A stretch of 15,072 nucleotides of DNA from an uncultured Corynebacterium sp. (GTDB taxonomy: Bacteria; Actinomycetota; Actinomycetes; Mycobacteriales; Mycobacteriaceae): positions 1-15,072 of the forward strand of contig NZ_CAMICL010000048.1 of the NCBI RefSeq assembly GCF_946221105.1, read 5' to 3'. The notes under the pieces are model-generated. The model was given only the letters and a program-made list of their open reading frames with translations, was not told where the DNA came from and made no database searches. The position numbers were made by a program, and so were the translations under genes. This document shows, in pieces, positions 1 through 6,985 of this stretch (positions within the stretch are counted from its first letter, which is position 1; each line of letters opens with the position of its first letter).

Positions 1-42
1 ACAACCCATCACGATCTAACACCCAAACCCGTTCACAACCAC

Positions 43-76
43 TTGACACAAAGCGTTACATTCACAGAACTAACAT
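43..76 (+). promoter_or_regulatory. Possible promoter of the LGFP-repeat gene
   Basis: A perfect TTGACA lies at 43-48 in an A+T-rich stretch upstream of the LGFP gene. The -10 partner is unclear: AGAACT at 66-71 has the right 17-base spacing but matches poorly, while TAACAT at 71-76 matches better but sits 22 bases away. A further TAGCCT at 114-119 could be an alternative -10. The call rests on the -35 match and location only. Confidence 0.3.
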
Positions 77-166
77 TTTTGCAGATTGCACTGCGGTATT
101 GGCAGGCAACTTGTAGCCTAAGGTCAGCCAGAACACACCGCAACGCCAGGAATTCAGAGGAAGTCA

Positions 167-1831
167 ATGAAGCCGAAAGCGAAAAAGTGTCTAGCAGCTT
201 TGTCCGTCGCCGTACTTATGATTGCTCATCCCACTGCCACCAATGCCCAGACCGCCTCATCAGGCTCATCGTCACATAGCAACTTATCCCCACAAGATGC
301 GGGTGAAACCCAAACCACAACGGATGCAGTTGAAAATCCCGTCTTAAGCCTCGAAGGCCCCTTCGCCCAGTGGGGCATCCCCACCCCTCCCGGAGCCGAA
401 GGTTACGAGGTGAACGAAGTTTCTGACAATGATCTCTCTCCACAAGGCCTTGACGAATGGCACCCCACCGATGACCCACAAAGCGAGATCATCCCTGGGC
501 AAATGCGCTCGGACAAAGAAGACATTCCAGCAGGCGCTAGCAAAGCCGATGCAGATCAAGCAGAGATCAAAGAAGCTAAGCTCACCGACCCAGGCACCCC
601 CACGCTAAATGCCCGCCCAGGATGCGGCGTGTACTGGCCAGTAACGTTTGAGGTGTGCGGGGCGATTAAAAACCTCTACGACGCCATCGGTGGACCAACC
701 AGCTTCCTCCTCTTGCCGAAATCCAAGGAACTGACAAACCCGGACGGAGTGGGCAAACGCTCCGAGTTCGTCAATGGGTTTATTTACTGGCACCCTCGCA
801 CGGGTGCGCACAGCGTCAGCATCCCAGTGTCGCGAGTGTGGCAGCGGCACGGATGGGAAAACGGGTTTCTCGGCTATCCCACCACCAGCGACATCTCACT
901 CGGCAACCAGTGGTACGCCCAGCACTTTGAAGGCGGCCACGTCTACACGCACAACGCGCTACCTGCTACACAGGCAAGCATCCAAGGGGCAATCTACGAC
1001 AAGTGGCAATCCATGGGCGGACACACCAGTGCGCTTGGCTTTCCCATCAGTGACGAGCTGACCACCCCAGACGGAATCGGGCGCTACAACGTCTTCGAGG
1101 GCGGAATGATCTACTGGACGCCACAACACGGAGCACATCCGGTAACGGATCCAGTGCTTATTGATTGGGCCGCAGCGGGTTATGAAAAAGGCTCTTACGG
1201 ATATCCCACGGGAGACCCAAAAGACGAGGGGGTATCTGTCACCCAAGATTTTGAAGGTGGCATATTGGAGTCTTTCAAGCCAGAAGAGCTACCAGGTGGC
1301 GGGCTGGTCGGCGCTATACCATACCTGGAGTTTCCCAGCGATCAGCTAGCCGCAGAGTTTTTCGACCGCGTCGAGGCTGGACTAGAACAAATCCCCGAGC
1401 CGGAAGCGGTTAGTCTCCAAGCAGCTGGAAAGAGGTACGGACCCTGTGAACTTTCGATTGACTCCCCGCATGCTCGCAAAAGCTCCGGATTTAACGCGGT
1501 AGGCTTCAAGCCTCACACAAACTGCACTGAAAGAGTACTTAAGGTGATCCACACTAACACGTTGCGATATGAGTACTTTACGATCTGGCGAAAGGCACCC
1601 AATCTCAGAGGCAGATATGACCCGCAGCCAAGTTATTATTATAATCGAAAATCCGGCCTTCCATATGAGTATTCAACATTAGATGTGGGGCAGGATTGTA
1701 GTGGTAGGGATGTGGAAACCTTGTTCATCGGGGTAACAGAGGGCAAGATTGTTACTTCGACGGGCACGTTTTACGCACGCGTTTATAGCAAACCAACCCG
1801 CGTAGGTTGTAAAATTCCCGGCAATGACTGA
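167..1831 (+). CDS. Secreted LGFP-repeat cell-wall-associated protein
   Basis: A 554-aa exported protein. The N-terminus is a typical signal peptide: Lys residues at 2-7, a hydrophobic core at about 9-20, and a likely cleavage after Ala27 (T-N-A). A low-complexity Ser/Thr/Asp/Pro-rich linker runs to about residue 150. Residues about 165-370 hold four LGFP-type repeats of about 50 residues, including a literal LGFP-type core (LGFP at 290-293) and repeated FEGG-x-[IV]-Y-W-like ends. LGFP repeats are known in corynebacterial and mycobacterial envelope proteins and are thought to anchor them to the wall. Residues about 425-554 form a separate domain with four cysteines (C427, C453, C511, C548), enough for two disulfides. 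It resembles small secreted actinobacterial beta-rich domains of unknown function; this comparison is from memory. No catalytic motif is visible. The start is supported by AGAGGAAG at 156-163, and the stop overlaps the next gene by 8 bp. Base composition is clearly less G+C-rich than the backbone genes, which suggests acquisition. Role beyond wall association is unknown. Confidence 0.85.
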   Translation: MKPKAKKCLAALSVAVLMIAHPTATNAQTASSGSSSHSNLSPQDAGETQTTTDAVENPVLSLEGPFAQWGIPTPPGAEGYEVNEVSDNDLSPQGLDEWHPTDDPQSEIIPGQMRSDKEDIPAGASKADADQAEIKEAKLTDPGTPTLNARPGCGVYWPVTFEVCGAIKNLYDAIGGPTSFLLLPKSKELTNPDGVGKRSEFVNGFIYWHPRTGAHSVSIPVSRVWQRHGWENGFLGYPTTSDISLGNQWYAQHFEGGHVYTHNALPATQASIQGAIYDKWQSMGGHTSALGFPISDELTTPDGIGRYNVFEGGMIYWTPQHGAHPVTDPVLIDWAAAGYEKGSYGYPTGDPKDEGVSVTQDFEGGILESFKPEELPGGGLVGAIPYLEFPSDQLAAEFFDRVEAGLEQIPEPEAVSLQAAGKRYGPCELSIDSPHARKSSGFNAVGFKPHTNCTERVLKVIHTNTLRYEYFTIWRKAPNLRGRYDPQPSYYYNRKSGLPYEYSTLDVGQDCSGRDVETLFIGVTEGKIVTSTGTFYARVYSKPTRVGCKIPGND

Positions 1832-2336
1832 CAATGCTCCCCGGGTCGTTCCCCCACCACGTATCTATCTGGCGTATGTGAAACGCTTCTACCTGGACGA
1901 TCCTCGCAAATCTTTACAAGTCTTGACAGGTGCCAGTTTCGACGAAACAACCGTCCTCAACTGGATCGAAGAGGGGAAACAGATAAACCATGATATCTGG
2001 TACGAGGACATTCCCATTGATAATCTCCCTCCTCCCAGTGCCGCACCGCGTGAAATCCTCATCCATTTTACCGGCCCATTTATGGACGACGACTACTGTA
2101 ATCAGGATCTCCAATGGTCGAATCCGGTAGGACGTAAAGCTCGCGTCCCAGATAATTTCCTTGGAATCGTGCGTCCCCAACCTGAACGAGAAAGAACACA
2201 AAACGAAGACGGTTATTTAGGCGATAACACGTACCTGTGGCGGGTCCCATGCCCATGGACGAGTCGCTACTTGCTGTCACCGTTCACTGAAAGCAGTAAC
2301 GAAAACATTAACTACGGTCGCCCTTACTCGGTCTAA
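1824..2336 (+). CDS. Hypothetical cytoplasmic protein overlapping the LGFP gene
   Basis: A 170-aa protein that I do not recognise. It has no signal peptide, no membrane segment, and only two cysteines (in DDDYCNQD and VPCPW), so it should be cytoplasmic and soluble. It is rich in Asp, Pro and aromatic residues, with acidic patches near residues 90-105 (FMDDDYCNQD). Its ATG lies inside the end of the LGFP gene (ATGACTGA, 1824-1831), so translation is probably coupled and the two proteins are likely functionally linked. It shares the lower G+C content of its neighbour. A cytoplasmic partner of a secreted multidomain protein could be an immunity or accessory factor, but nothing in the sequence identifies such a fold. 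No terminator with a clear T-tract follows. Confidence 0.7.
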   Translation: MTDNAPRVVPPPRIYLAYVKRFYLDDPRKSLQVLTGASFDETTVLNWIEEGKQINHDIWYEDIPIDNLPPPSAAPREILIHFTGPFMDDDYCNQDLQWSNPVGRKARVPDNFLGIVRPQPERERTQNEDGYLGDNTYLWRVPCPWTSRYLLSPFTESSNENINYGRPYSV

Positions 2337-2884
2337 GTATTGCTTCAAGGACCTATTGATTCGGTCAGGTGACCGACTTCTCACCCCGGATTCCTGCACC
2401 TCCACTCCAAGGAACTTTAGCGATTCCTTAGCACTAGGGAACGGTATGTAGGGCTAACCAGTCATTGATCTCCAGGGGAGAAGGGTTAAGACCTCGACTA
2501 TTATTGCTGAAGCAAACTAACAGCATTCGAAGAACGATCACTTTTGCGGTGACAGGTATTTGTACAAAATTGTCCGTCCTATCCCCGGACAGCGCGCCGC
2601 TTCCCCTTTAGGTACACCATCGTCGACCCATTGCTTGTTCTGCGCAACTTGGACGCCGGTGGGCACCCTCGCCCGCCCTTTGTACACGCCACGGGCTCTC
2701 GCCCGGGCGATACCCTCCGCCTGACGCTCTCTGGGTTGAGCTGATCAGCCTCAGCACCCATCTCGGTTTCGATCTCTCGTCAGCGATCGCACAGAAGGCC
2801 TGGGCCTGCTCGAGGCGTGCCTTAACTCTCTCAATGAGCTCGCGTCCACTGGAGAACTCTCGGCGGACTGTCTCGTGCTGGGTC
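2337..2884. other. Non-coding and degenerate stretch between accessory genes and ptpA
   Basis: 548 bases without an intact gene. The left part (2337-2537) is A+T-richer. It contains an inverted repeat TCGGTCA/TGACCGA at 2361-2376 (2-base centre, weak as an RNA hairpin) but no gene I can support. The middle holds the recombinase remnant on the minus strand. The right part (2745-2884) is G+C-rich. Its reverse strand stays open in one frame (reading HETVRREFSSGRELIERVKA and onward), with an alternating charged, helix-like pattern. I could not assign it to a family, and it has no convincing start. It may be more of the decayed mobile element or the decayed end of another gene. Confidence 0.5.
2538..2744 (-). 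pseudogene. Serine recombinase (resolvase/invertase) C-terminal remnant
   Basis: Read on the minus strand, 2744-2538 gives 68 residues with the signature C-terminal end of resolvase/invertase-family serine recombinases. The conserved linker segment reads RERQAEGIARARARGVYKGR. It is followed by VDDGVPKGEAARCPGIGRTI and LYKYLSPQK, matching the DNA-binding helix-turn-helix that usually reads like a-G-v-P-k-a-x-v-A-r-x-x-G-i-s-r-x-T-l-Y-r-Y-L. It ends at a normal TGA (2538-2540). Upstream the frame is blocked by stops at 2745-2747 and just beyond. Part of the expected preceding helix (M-G-A-E-A) is readable only in another frame, and the N-terminal catalytic domain with its Ser nucleophile is absent from the window. 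This is a dead fragment, probably a relic of a transposon or invertase that once sat here. Confidence 0.8.
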
Positions 2885-3355
2885 TCACCGTTCACGCACC
2901 CAGGCAATAATGCCGTCAGCTGCGGACTCGATCTGCTCGCGCACGACGGTGAAGCCCTGGGGCCCGCCGTAGTAGGGGTCGGCCACGCCCGCGCCTTCCT
3001 CAGCAGCGGGGTCGAACGAACGGATGAGGCGCACCTTGTCCTCGTCCACGCCGCGTGCGACCAGCTCGGAGACGTGGTTCGTGTCCAGCGCGACAATCAG
3101 GTCCGCCTGCTCCTGCGCAAACCCGAACTGTTGCGCGCGGTGCGCCTCGCCGTCGTAGCCGTGGGCTGCCAGTTCGGCGCGCGCCCGCTCGTCGGCCTTG
3201 TGCCCCACGTGCCAGCCGCCAATGCCTGACGACGTCACCGTGACCGCGTCCGCAAGCCCCTCCTGCGCCAATTTCTCCCGGACGATCACCTCCGCCATCG
3301 GGGAGCGGCAGATGTTGCCGGTGCACACAAAGTCGATATGCAATTTAGAACTCAC
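2885..3355 (-). CDS. ptpA: Low-molecular-weight protein tyrosine phosphatase
   Basis: 156 aa, the usual family length. The protein removes phosphate from phosphotyrosine through a Cys-phosphate intermediate. The P-loop is C11-T-G-N-I-C-R17-S, and the general acid loop is D126-P-Y-Y, positions that coincide with those I recall for mycobacterial PtpA. There is no signal peptide in the translation from the chosen start. Translation starts at a GTG (3353-3355) that overlaps the stop of the upstream HAD gene by 11 bases (GTGAGTTCTAA). AGAAAGGA, 6 bases upstream (3362-3369 on the minus strand), supports this start. It should be co-transcribed with the HAD phosphatase. The substrate here is unknown; in corynebacteria LMW-PTPs may act on tyrosine-phosphorylated proteins. 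Confidence 0.93.
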   Translation of the reverse strand: MSSKLHIDFVCTGNICRSPMAEVIVREKLAQEGLADAVTVTSSGIGGWHVGHKADERARAELAAHGYDGEAHRAQQFGFAQEQADLIVALDTNHVSELVARGVDEDKVRLIRSFDPAAEEGAGVADPYYGGPQGFTVVREQIESAADGIIAWVRER

Positions 3356-3977
3356 GGATAATCCTTTCTAGCTCGGCGGCGTCGCGCGCCACATAGTCGG
3401 CCAAATCCCACTCCTCGGGCGCGCCGTAGCCCCAGGTCATGGCCACGCTCGGGATGCCAAACTCTTTGGCGCCCTCGAAGTCGTGCAGCCGGTCGCCGAC
3501 CATCAGCGGGCGCTCGGGCGCGGCCTGATCCAGCACGTGCCGGATCACGTCGACCTTCTTCGCGCGCACCCCGTCGTTCGACGCCGCGCCAAGGAAGTCG
3601 ATGTGCTCCAGCAGCCCGGCGCGTTCAAGGGCGGCGCGTGCGAAGCGTTCGCTTTTCGACGTCGCCGTGCACACGCGGTAGCCCTCACCCGCCAACCGCC
3701 GCACCAGGTCGTCCATGCCGGGGTAGACCTCGAAGCGCTGCCAGCCCTCGCCGGACATGTAGTCCGAGTACGCGCTCATGGCCTGCTCTACCTGCGCGGT
3801 GGTCATGCCGAGTGAGCGCATCGTCTCCGGCATCGGCGGGCCGGGGATGCGGCGGATAAACTCCTCGTCGGGCACCTCCCACCCCACGGCCTCAAGCCCG
3901 ACCAGGAAGCCGTGGCGGATGCCGGGGAAGGAATCGATCAGCGTGCCGTCGACGTCGAAAAGCAAAGTGGCGTTCAC
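3345..3977 (-). CDS. HAD-superfamily hydrolase, phosphoglycolate-phosphatase-like
   Basis: 210 aa from a GTG start at 3975-3977. All four HAD motifs are visible: motif I FDVDGT with nucleophile D8 and D10; motif II around VCTATSKS (about 102-109); the Lys of motif III near K140/K141; and motif IV VGDRLHD with D162 and D166. The helical cap lies between residues about 15 and 85, as in the Gph/PGP-like subfamily. Substrate cannot be deduced; phosphoglycolate, pyrophosphate or nucleotide monophosphates are possible. The frame stays open far upstream because of high G+C, but the GTG puts the first motif at the correct distance. A -10-like AACAGT ends exactly 8 bases before it, which fits a leaderless mRNA. 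It is the first gene of a two-gene operon with ptpA (11-bp overlap) and is divergent from the Nif3-like gene. Confidence 0.88.
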   Translation of the reverse strand: MNATLLFDVDGTLIDSFPGIRHGFLVGLEAVGWEVPDEEFIRRIPGPPMPETMRSLGMTTAQVEQAMSAYSDYMSGEGWQRFEVYPGMDDLVRRLAGEGYRVCTATSKSERFARAALERAGLLEHIDFLGAASNDGVRAKKVDVIRHVLDQAAPERPLMVGDRLHDFEGAKEFGIPSVAMTWGYGAPEEWDLADYVARDAAELERIIREF

Positions 3978-3985
3978 ACCTGCCC

Positions 3986-3991
3986 ACTGTT
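3986..3991 (-). promoter_or_regulatory. -10-like element for the HAD-ptpA operon
   Basis: On the minus strand AACAGT ends 8 bases before the GTG start. This matches the spacing of a -10 hexamer to a start codon that is also the transcription start. The first base departs from the TAnnnT consensus. No clear -35 is seen. The site lies in the 36-bp divergent gap shared with the Nif3-like gene. Confidence 0.4.
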
Positions 3992-4000
3992 CCAAATTTG

Positions 4001-4006
4001 TAGGCT
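4001..4006 (+). promoter_or_regulatory. -10 element for the Nif3-like operon, leaderless
   Basis: TAGGCT, preceded by TG, lies 7 bases before the ATG at 4014. The transcript would therefore begin at or next to the start codon. There is no Shine-Dalgarno sequence between the hexamer and ATG, which agrees with a leaderless message, common in corynebacteria. Confidence 0.55.
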
Positions 4007-4013
4007 GGCTGCC

Positions 4014-5147
4014 ATGACAGACGTAACAGTGCAGACAGTTGTTGACGCGCTCGAGGCCGCCTACCCGCCCGCGCTGGCCGAGAGCTGGGACCAGGTGGGC
4101 CTGATCTGCGGCGACCCGGACGCGAAGGTGGGCAAGGTGGCGTTCGCGCTGGATTGCACCCAGGAGGTGGCCGAGCGCGCCGTCGCCGCGGGCGCCCAGC
4201 TGCTGGTCGTGCACCACCCGCTGCTGCTTCGCGGCGTGCACTCGGTGGCGGCGAACACCCCGAAGGGCAAGGTCGTCCACACTCTGCTCGCCGGCGGCTG
4301 CGCGTTGTTCGCGGCGCACACCAACGCCGATTCGGCCCGCCCGGGTGTCTCGGACAAGCTCGCGGAACTCGTCGGCATCACGCCCGGCCGCCCGATCAAG
4401 CCGGTAACCCTCGATGCCACCGACCGCTGGGGCGTGCACGTCCCGCCGGCAGCCGCCACGGATCTGAAGCGCGCGCTTTTCAGCGTCGGCGCCGGCGCGA
4501 TCGGCGACTACCGCGAGTGCGCCTTCTCCGTCGAGGGCACCGGCGAGTTCACCCCCGTCGAGGGCGCGAACCCCACCGACGGGGCCGTGGGCACGCACTA
4601 CACGGGCGACGAGATCCGGATCGAGTTTGTGGCCAGGGCGGGGGACCGCCGGAGGATCGTCGAGAAGCTGCGCGAAGCGCACCCCTACGAAGAACCCGCG
4701 TTCGACGTGGTGCAGATGGCTGACACCCAGGACCTCGACACCGCGACCGGCCTGGGACGCATCGGCCAACTCCCCGAACCGATGACGCTGCGCGAGTTCA
4801 CCCAGCAGGTCGCCAACGCGCTGCCGGAGACCGCGTGGGGCGTGCGCGCGGCCGGCGACCCGGACCAGATCGTGCAGAAGGTCGCGGTCTCCTCCGGCTC
4901 CGGCGACAGCTTCCTCGCCGATGTGGCGAAGCTCGGTGTGGACGTCTACGTCACCTCCGACCTGCGCCACCACCCCGTGGACGAGCACCTGCGCGCAGGC
5001 GGCCCCGCCGTGATCGACACCGCCCACTGGGCCAGCGAGTTTCCCTGGACCGAGCAGGCGGAGAGTATCGTGGCTCCGTTGAGCGTGGACACCGAGATCC
5101 TGCACATCCGCACGGACCCGTGGACCATCTCCGCGCACCCCGAGTAA
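4014..5147 (+). CDS. Nif3/YqfO-family metal-binding protein
   Basis: 377 aa. The protein belongs to the Nif3-like dinuclear metal family, often annotated as GTP cyclohydrolase I type 2 homologue; the true cellular role is unsettled. N-terminal metal ligands are seen in VVHHP (H67, H68) and AHTNAD (H102, D106). C-terminal ligands sit in the motif H338-x3-E342 (AHWASEF). Between the two halves lies a middle insertion of about 100 residues (roughly 145-250, including the segment with HPYEEPAFDV). This is the PII-like YqfO domain that distinguishes long from short members. An upstream in-frame extension exists, but the ATG at 4014 gives the canonical N-terminus and follows a well-placed -10 element. 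It heads an operon with the zinc-ribbon gene (9-bp gap) and the RNase HI fusion, the same order as in mycobacteria (Rv2230c-Rv2229c-Rv2228c). Confidence 0.9.
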   Translation: MTDVTVQTVVDALEAAYPPALAESWDQVGLICGDPDAKVGKVAFALDCTQEVAERAVAAGAQLLVVHHPLLLRGVHSVAANTPKGKVVHTLLAGGCALFAAHTNADSARPGVSDKLAELVGITPGRPIKPVTLDATDRWGVHVPPAAATDLKRALFSVGAGAIGDYRECAFSVEGTGEFTPVEGANPTDGAVGTHYTGDEIRIEFVARAGDRRRIVEKLREAHPYEEPAFDVVQMADTQDLDTATGLGRIGQLPEPMTLREFTQQVANALPETAWGVRAAGDPDQIVQKVAVSSGSGDSFLADVAKLGVDVYVTSDLRHHPVDEHLRAGGPAVIDTAHWASEFPWTEQAESIVAPLSVDTEILHIRTDPWTISAHPE

Positions 5148-5156
5148 GGAGAAACG

Positions 5157-5837
5157 ATGCACCTTTCCAAAGACCTGCAGCCCGTCCTCCTGCAGCTCGC
5201 ACAGGCAGACGCCGCGTCTTCCCAGCCGCGCGTGCGCCCCGAGGAGCAGGAGCTTCAAAAGCTTATCGACGAGCGCAAGCGCCTGACCGACGCCTCCGCC
5301 GCAGCCCAACTCGCAGTCGACGACATGGAGCTGGAAATTCTGCGCATCCAGGAAGACGAGCGGAAGCTGAAGAAGCGCGAGCTGGACGACAAGCGCCAGC
5401 TGTCCGCCGAGACCGACCCGGAGCGCCGCAAGGACCTCGAGCACGACCGCTACGCCGCGAAGTCGCGCATCGCCGACCTGTTGTCCGAGCTGAAGGAGGC
5501 GCACAACGAGATCGCCGCGCTGCGCAACAACCGCGACGTGCACGCCGCCCGCGTCGACGAGGCCAACCGCAAGGTCGAGGCCGCCCAGCGCGCCGTGGAC
5601 GCCCTGCCGGAGGAAGAGGTCGTGGACACCGATGCGCTTCGGGCGCAGCTGCCCGACGACGTGCTCCGCGCCTACGACGACATCGGCGCCGCCAAGTTCA
5701 ACAGCCGGGCCTGCGGCGGCTGCTTCATCCAGCTGCCGCCGGCCGAGCGCGCCGAGGTGCTGGCGGAGCCGGAAGACGAGCTGCCCACCTGCCCGAACTG
5801 CGGCACGCTCTTGGTGCGGGTTTCTCCGGTGGAGTAG
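5157..5837 (+). CDS. Coiled-coil C4-type zinc-ribbon protein (DUF164 family)
   Basis: 226 aa. Residues about 25-150 form a long charged coiled coil rich in Glu, Lys, Arg and Ala. The C-terminus is a zinc ribbon with two pairs of cysteines, C186-G-G-C189 and C212-P-N-C215. This matches the actinobacterial family of Rv2229c. Such proteins are proposed to bind nucleic acid or act as scaffolds. Placement between Nif3 and an RNase HI gene suggests nucleic-acid metabolism, but no enzymatic motif is present. A good ribosome binding site (TAAGGAGA, overlapping the Nif3 stop) precedes the ATG by a few bases. The next gene begins 3 bases after its stop, so it is part of the operon. Confidence 0.87.
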   Translation: MHLSKDLQPVLLQLAQADAASSQPRVRPEEQELQKLIDERKRLTDASAAAQLAVDDMELEILRIQEDERKLKKRELDDKRQLSAETDPERRKDLEHDRYAAKSRIADLLSELKEAHNEIAALRNNRDVHAARVDEANRKVEAAQRAVDALPEEEVVDTDALRAQLPDDVLRAYDDIGAAKFNSRACGGCFIQLPPAERAEVLAEPEDELPTCPNCGTLLVRVSPVE

Positions 5838-5840
5838 CTG

Positions 5841-6983
5841 ATGCAGGTTTCGATGTACTGCGACGGCGGCTCCCGCGGCAACCCGGGCGTGGCCGGCTCC
5901 GGTTCGGTGGTCTACGACGCCTCCGGCGAAACCCTCGGCGAGATCGCCTACGTGGTGGGCAAAAAGTCCTCCAACAACGTCGCCGAATACTACGGCCTGA
6001 TCCGCGGCCTGGAGGCCTGCCGTGAGGTCGGGGCGACAAGCGTCGACGTGTTCATGGACTCCAAGCTGGTGGTCGAGCAAATGACCGGCCGCTGGAAAAT
6101 CAAGCACCCCGACATGCAGAAGCTGGCGCGGGAGGCCCGCGATCTGGCCTCCAGCTTTGACAAGGTCACCTACACCTGGGTCCCCCGCGCGAAAAACAAG
6201 AAGGCCGACGAGCTGTCCAACGTGGCCATGGACGCCGCCGCCCGCGGCGACGCCCCCGGCATCGTCAAAGGCACCGGCGTGTGGGTGGGGGAGAAGCGGG
6301 GGGAACCGGAGGACGCGGAGAAGCAAACGCACCAGACCGCAAGCCCCGCGCACTGGGCAGGCGCGGACACGCCGCGCACCCGGTTCATCCTGCTGCGGCA
6401 CGGGCAGACCCAGCACTCCGCTGAGCAGCGCTTTTCCGGCGCCGCAGACCCCGAACTGACCGACACCGGCCGCGACCAGGCGCGCCGGGCCGCCGACGCG
6501 CTGAAGAAGTTCGGGCGCATCGACGCCATCGTCGCCTCGCCGCAGGCCCGCGCGCAGGGCACCGCCCGCATCGCCGCCGGCGCGCTTGGTCTCGACGTGG
6601 TCGTGGAGGAGGGGCTGCGCGAGATCGACTTCGGCGACTTCGAGGGGCTGACCCGCGACGAGGCCGTAGCGCGGGATTCGTCGGCGTTCGACGAGTGGCA
6701 GTCCTCGCCCAACAACGCGCCCCCGGGCGGCGAATCCCTGACCGCGCTGCACCGCCGGGTGTCGCGCACGCGGTCGAAGCTGCAGGAACGCTACGAGGGG
6801 AAGACCGTGCTGGTGGTCACGCACATGACGCCGGTGAAGTCGTTCGTCCGCCAGGCCCTCGGCGCCGGGCCGGATCTGTTCAAGCACCTGTTCTTGGACC
6901 TGGCCAGCATCAGTGTCGTGGACTACTACGGCGACTTCGGCGTGGTGCGCTGCGTCAACGACGTCGCACACCACCGCGGGTAG
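5841..6983 (+). CDS. Bifunctional RNase HI / histidine phosphatase (CobC-like)
   Basis: 380 aa with two domains. Residues 1-about 136 are an RNase HI domain with the acidic metal site D8 (YCDGGSRGNPG), E49 (NNVAEYYGL), D73 (FMDSKLV) and D123 (KKADELSN). It should cut RNA in RNA:DNA hybrids. A linker at about 137-180 leads to a histidine phosphatase/phosphoglycerate-mutase domain at about 181-380. That domain has LLRHG (R186, H187), the acidic E261 region (REIDFGDFEG) and the second His H328 (VVTHMTP). The second domain resembles alpha-ribazole phosphatase CobC, as described for mycobacterial Rv2228c, where both activities occur in one polypeptide. Both active sites look intact. No cobalamin gene is nearby, so the phosphatase substrate remains open. 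It is the last gene of the Nif3 operon. The start follows the previous stop by 3 bases. Confidence 0.92.
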   Translation: MQVSMYCDGGSRGNPGVAGSGSVVYDASGETLGEIAYVVGKKSSNNVAEYYGLIRGLEACREVGATSVDVFMDSKLVVEQMTGRWKIKHPDMQKLAREARDLASSFDKVTYTWVPRAKNKKADELSNVAMDAAARGDAPGIVKGTGVWVGEKRGEPEDAEKQTHQTASPAHWAGADTPRTRFILLRHGQTQHSAEQRFSGAADPELTDTGRDQARRAADALKKFGRIDAIVASPQARAQGTARIAAGALGLDVVVEEGLREIDFGDFEGLTRDEAVARDSSAFDEWQSSPNNAPPGGESLTALHRRVSRTRSKLQERYEGKTVLVVTHMTPVKSFVRQALGAGPDLFKHLFLDLASISVVDYYGDFGVVRCVNDVAHHRG

Positions 6984-6985
6984 CT

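Noticed and set aside
43..279. 78-aa open frame starting at TTG 43
   Set aside because: It has no ribosome binding site, overlaps the signal-peptide region of the LGFP gene in another frame, and starts on the putative -35 element.
2361..2376. Inverted repeat TCGGTCA-GG-TGACCGA as terminator of the upstream gene pair
   Set aside because: The hairpin would have a very small loop and a short stem, and no T-tract follows. It could equally be a chance or operator-like palindrome.
2340..2515. TTGCTTCA ... TGAAGCAA as terminal inverted repeats of a mobile element
   Set aside because: Only 8 bp match, no target-site duplication is visible, and the interval contains no transposase.
3345..6974. 1209-aa minus-strand open frame covering the Nif3, zinc-ribbon and RNase HI genes
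   Set aside because: Only its last 210 residues are real (the HAD protein). The rest is the antisense of three well-recognised plus-strand genes, kept open by high G+C.
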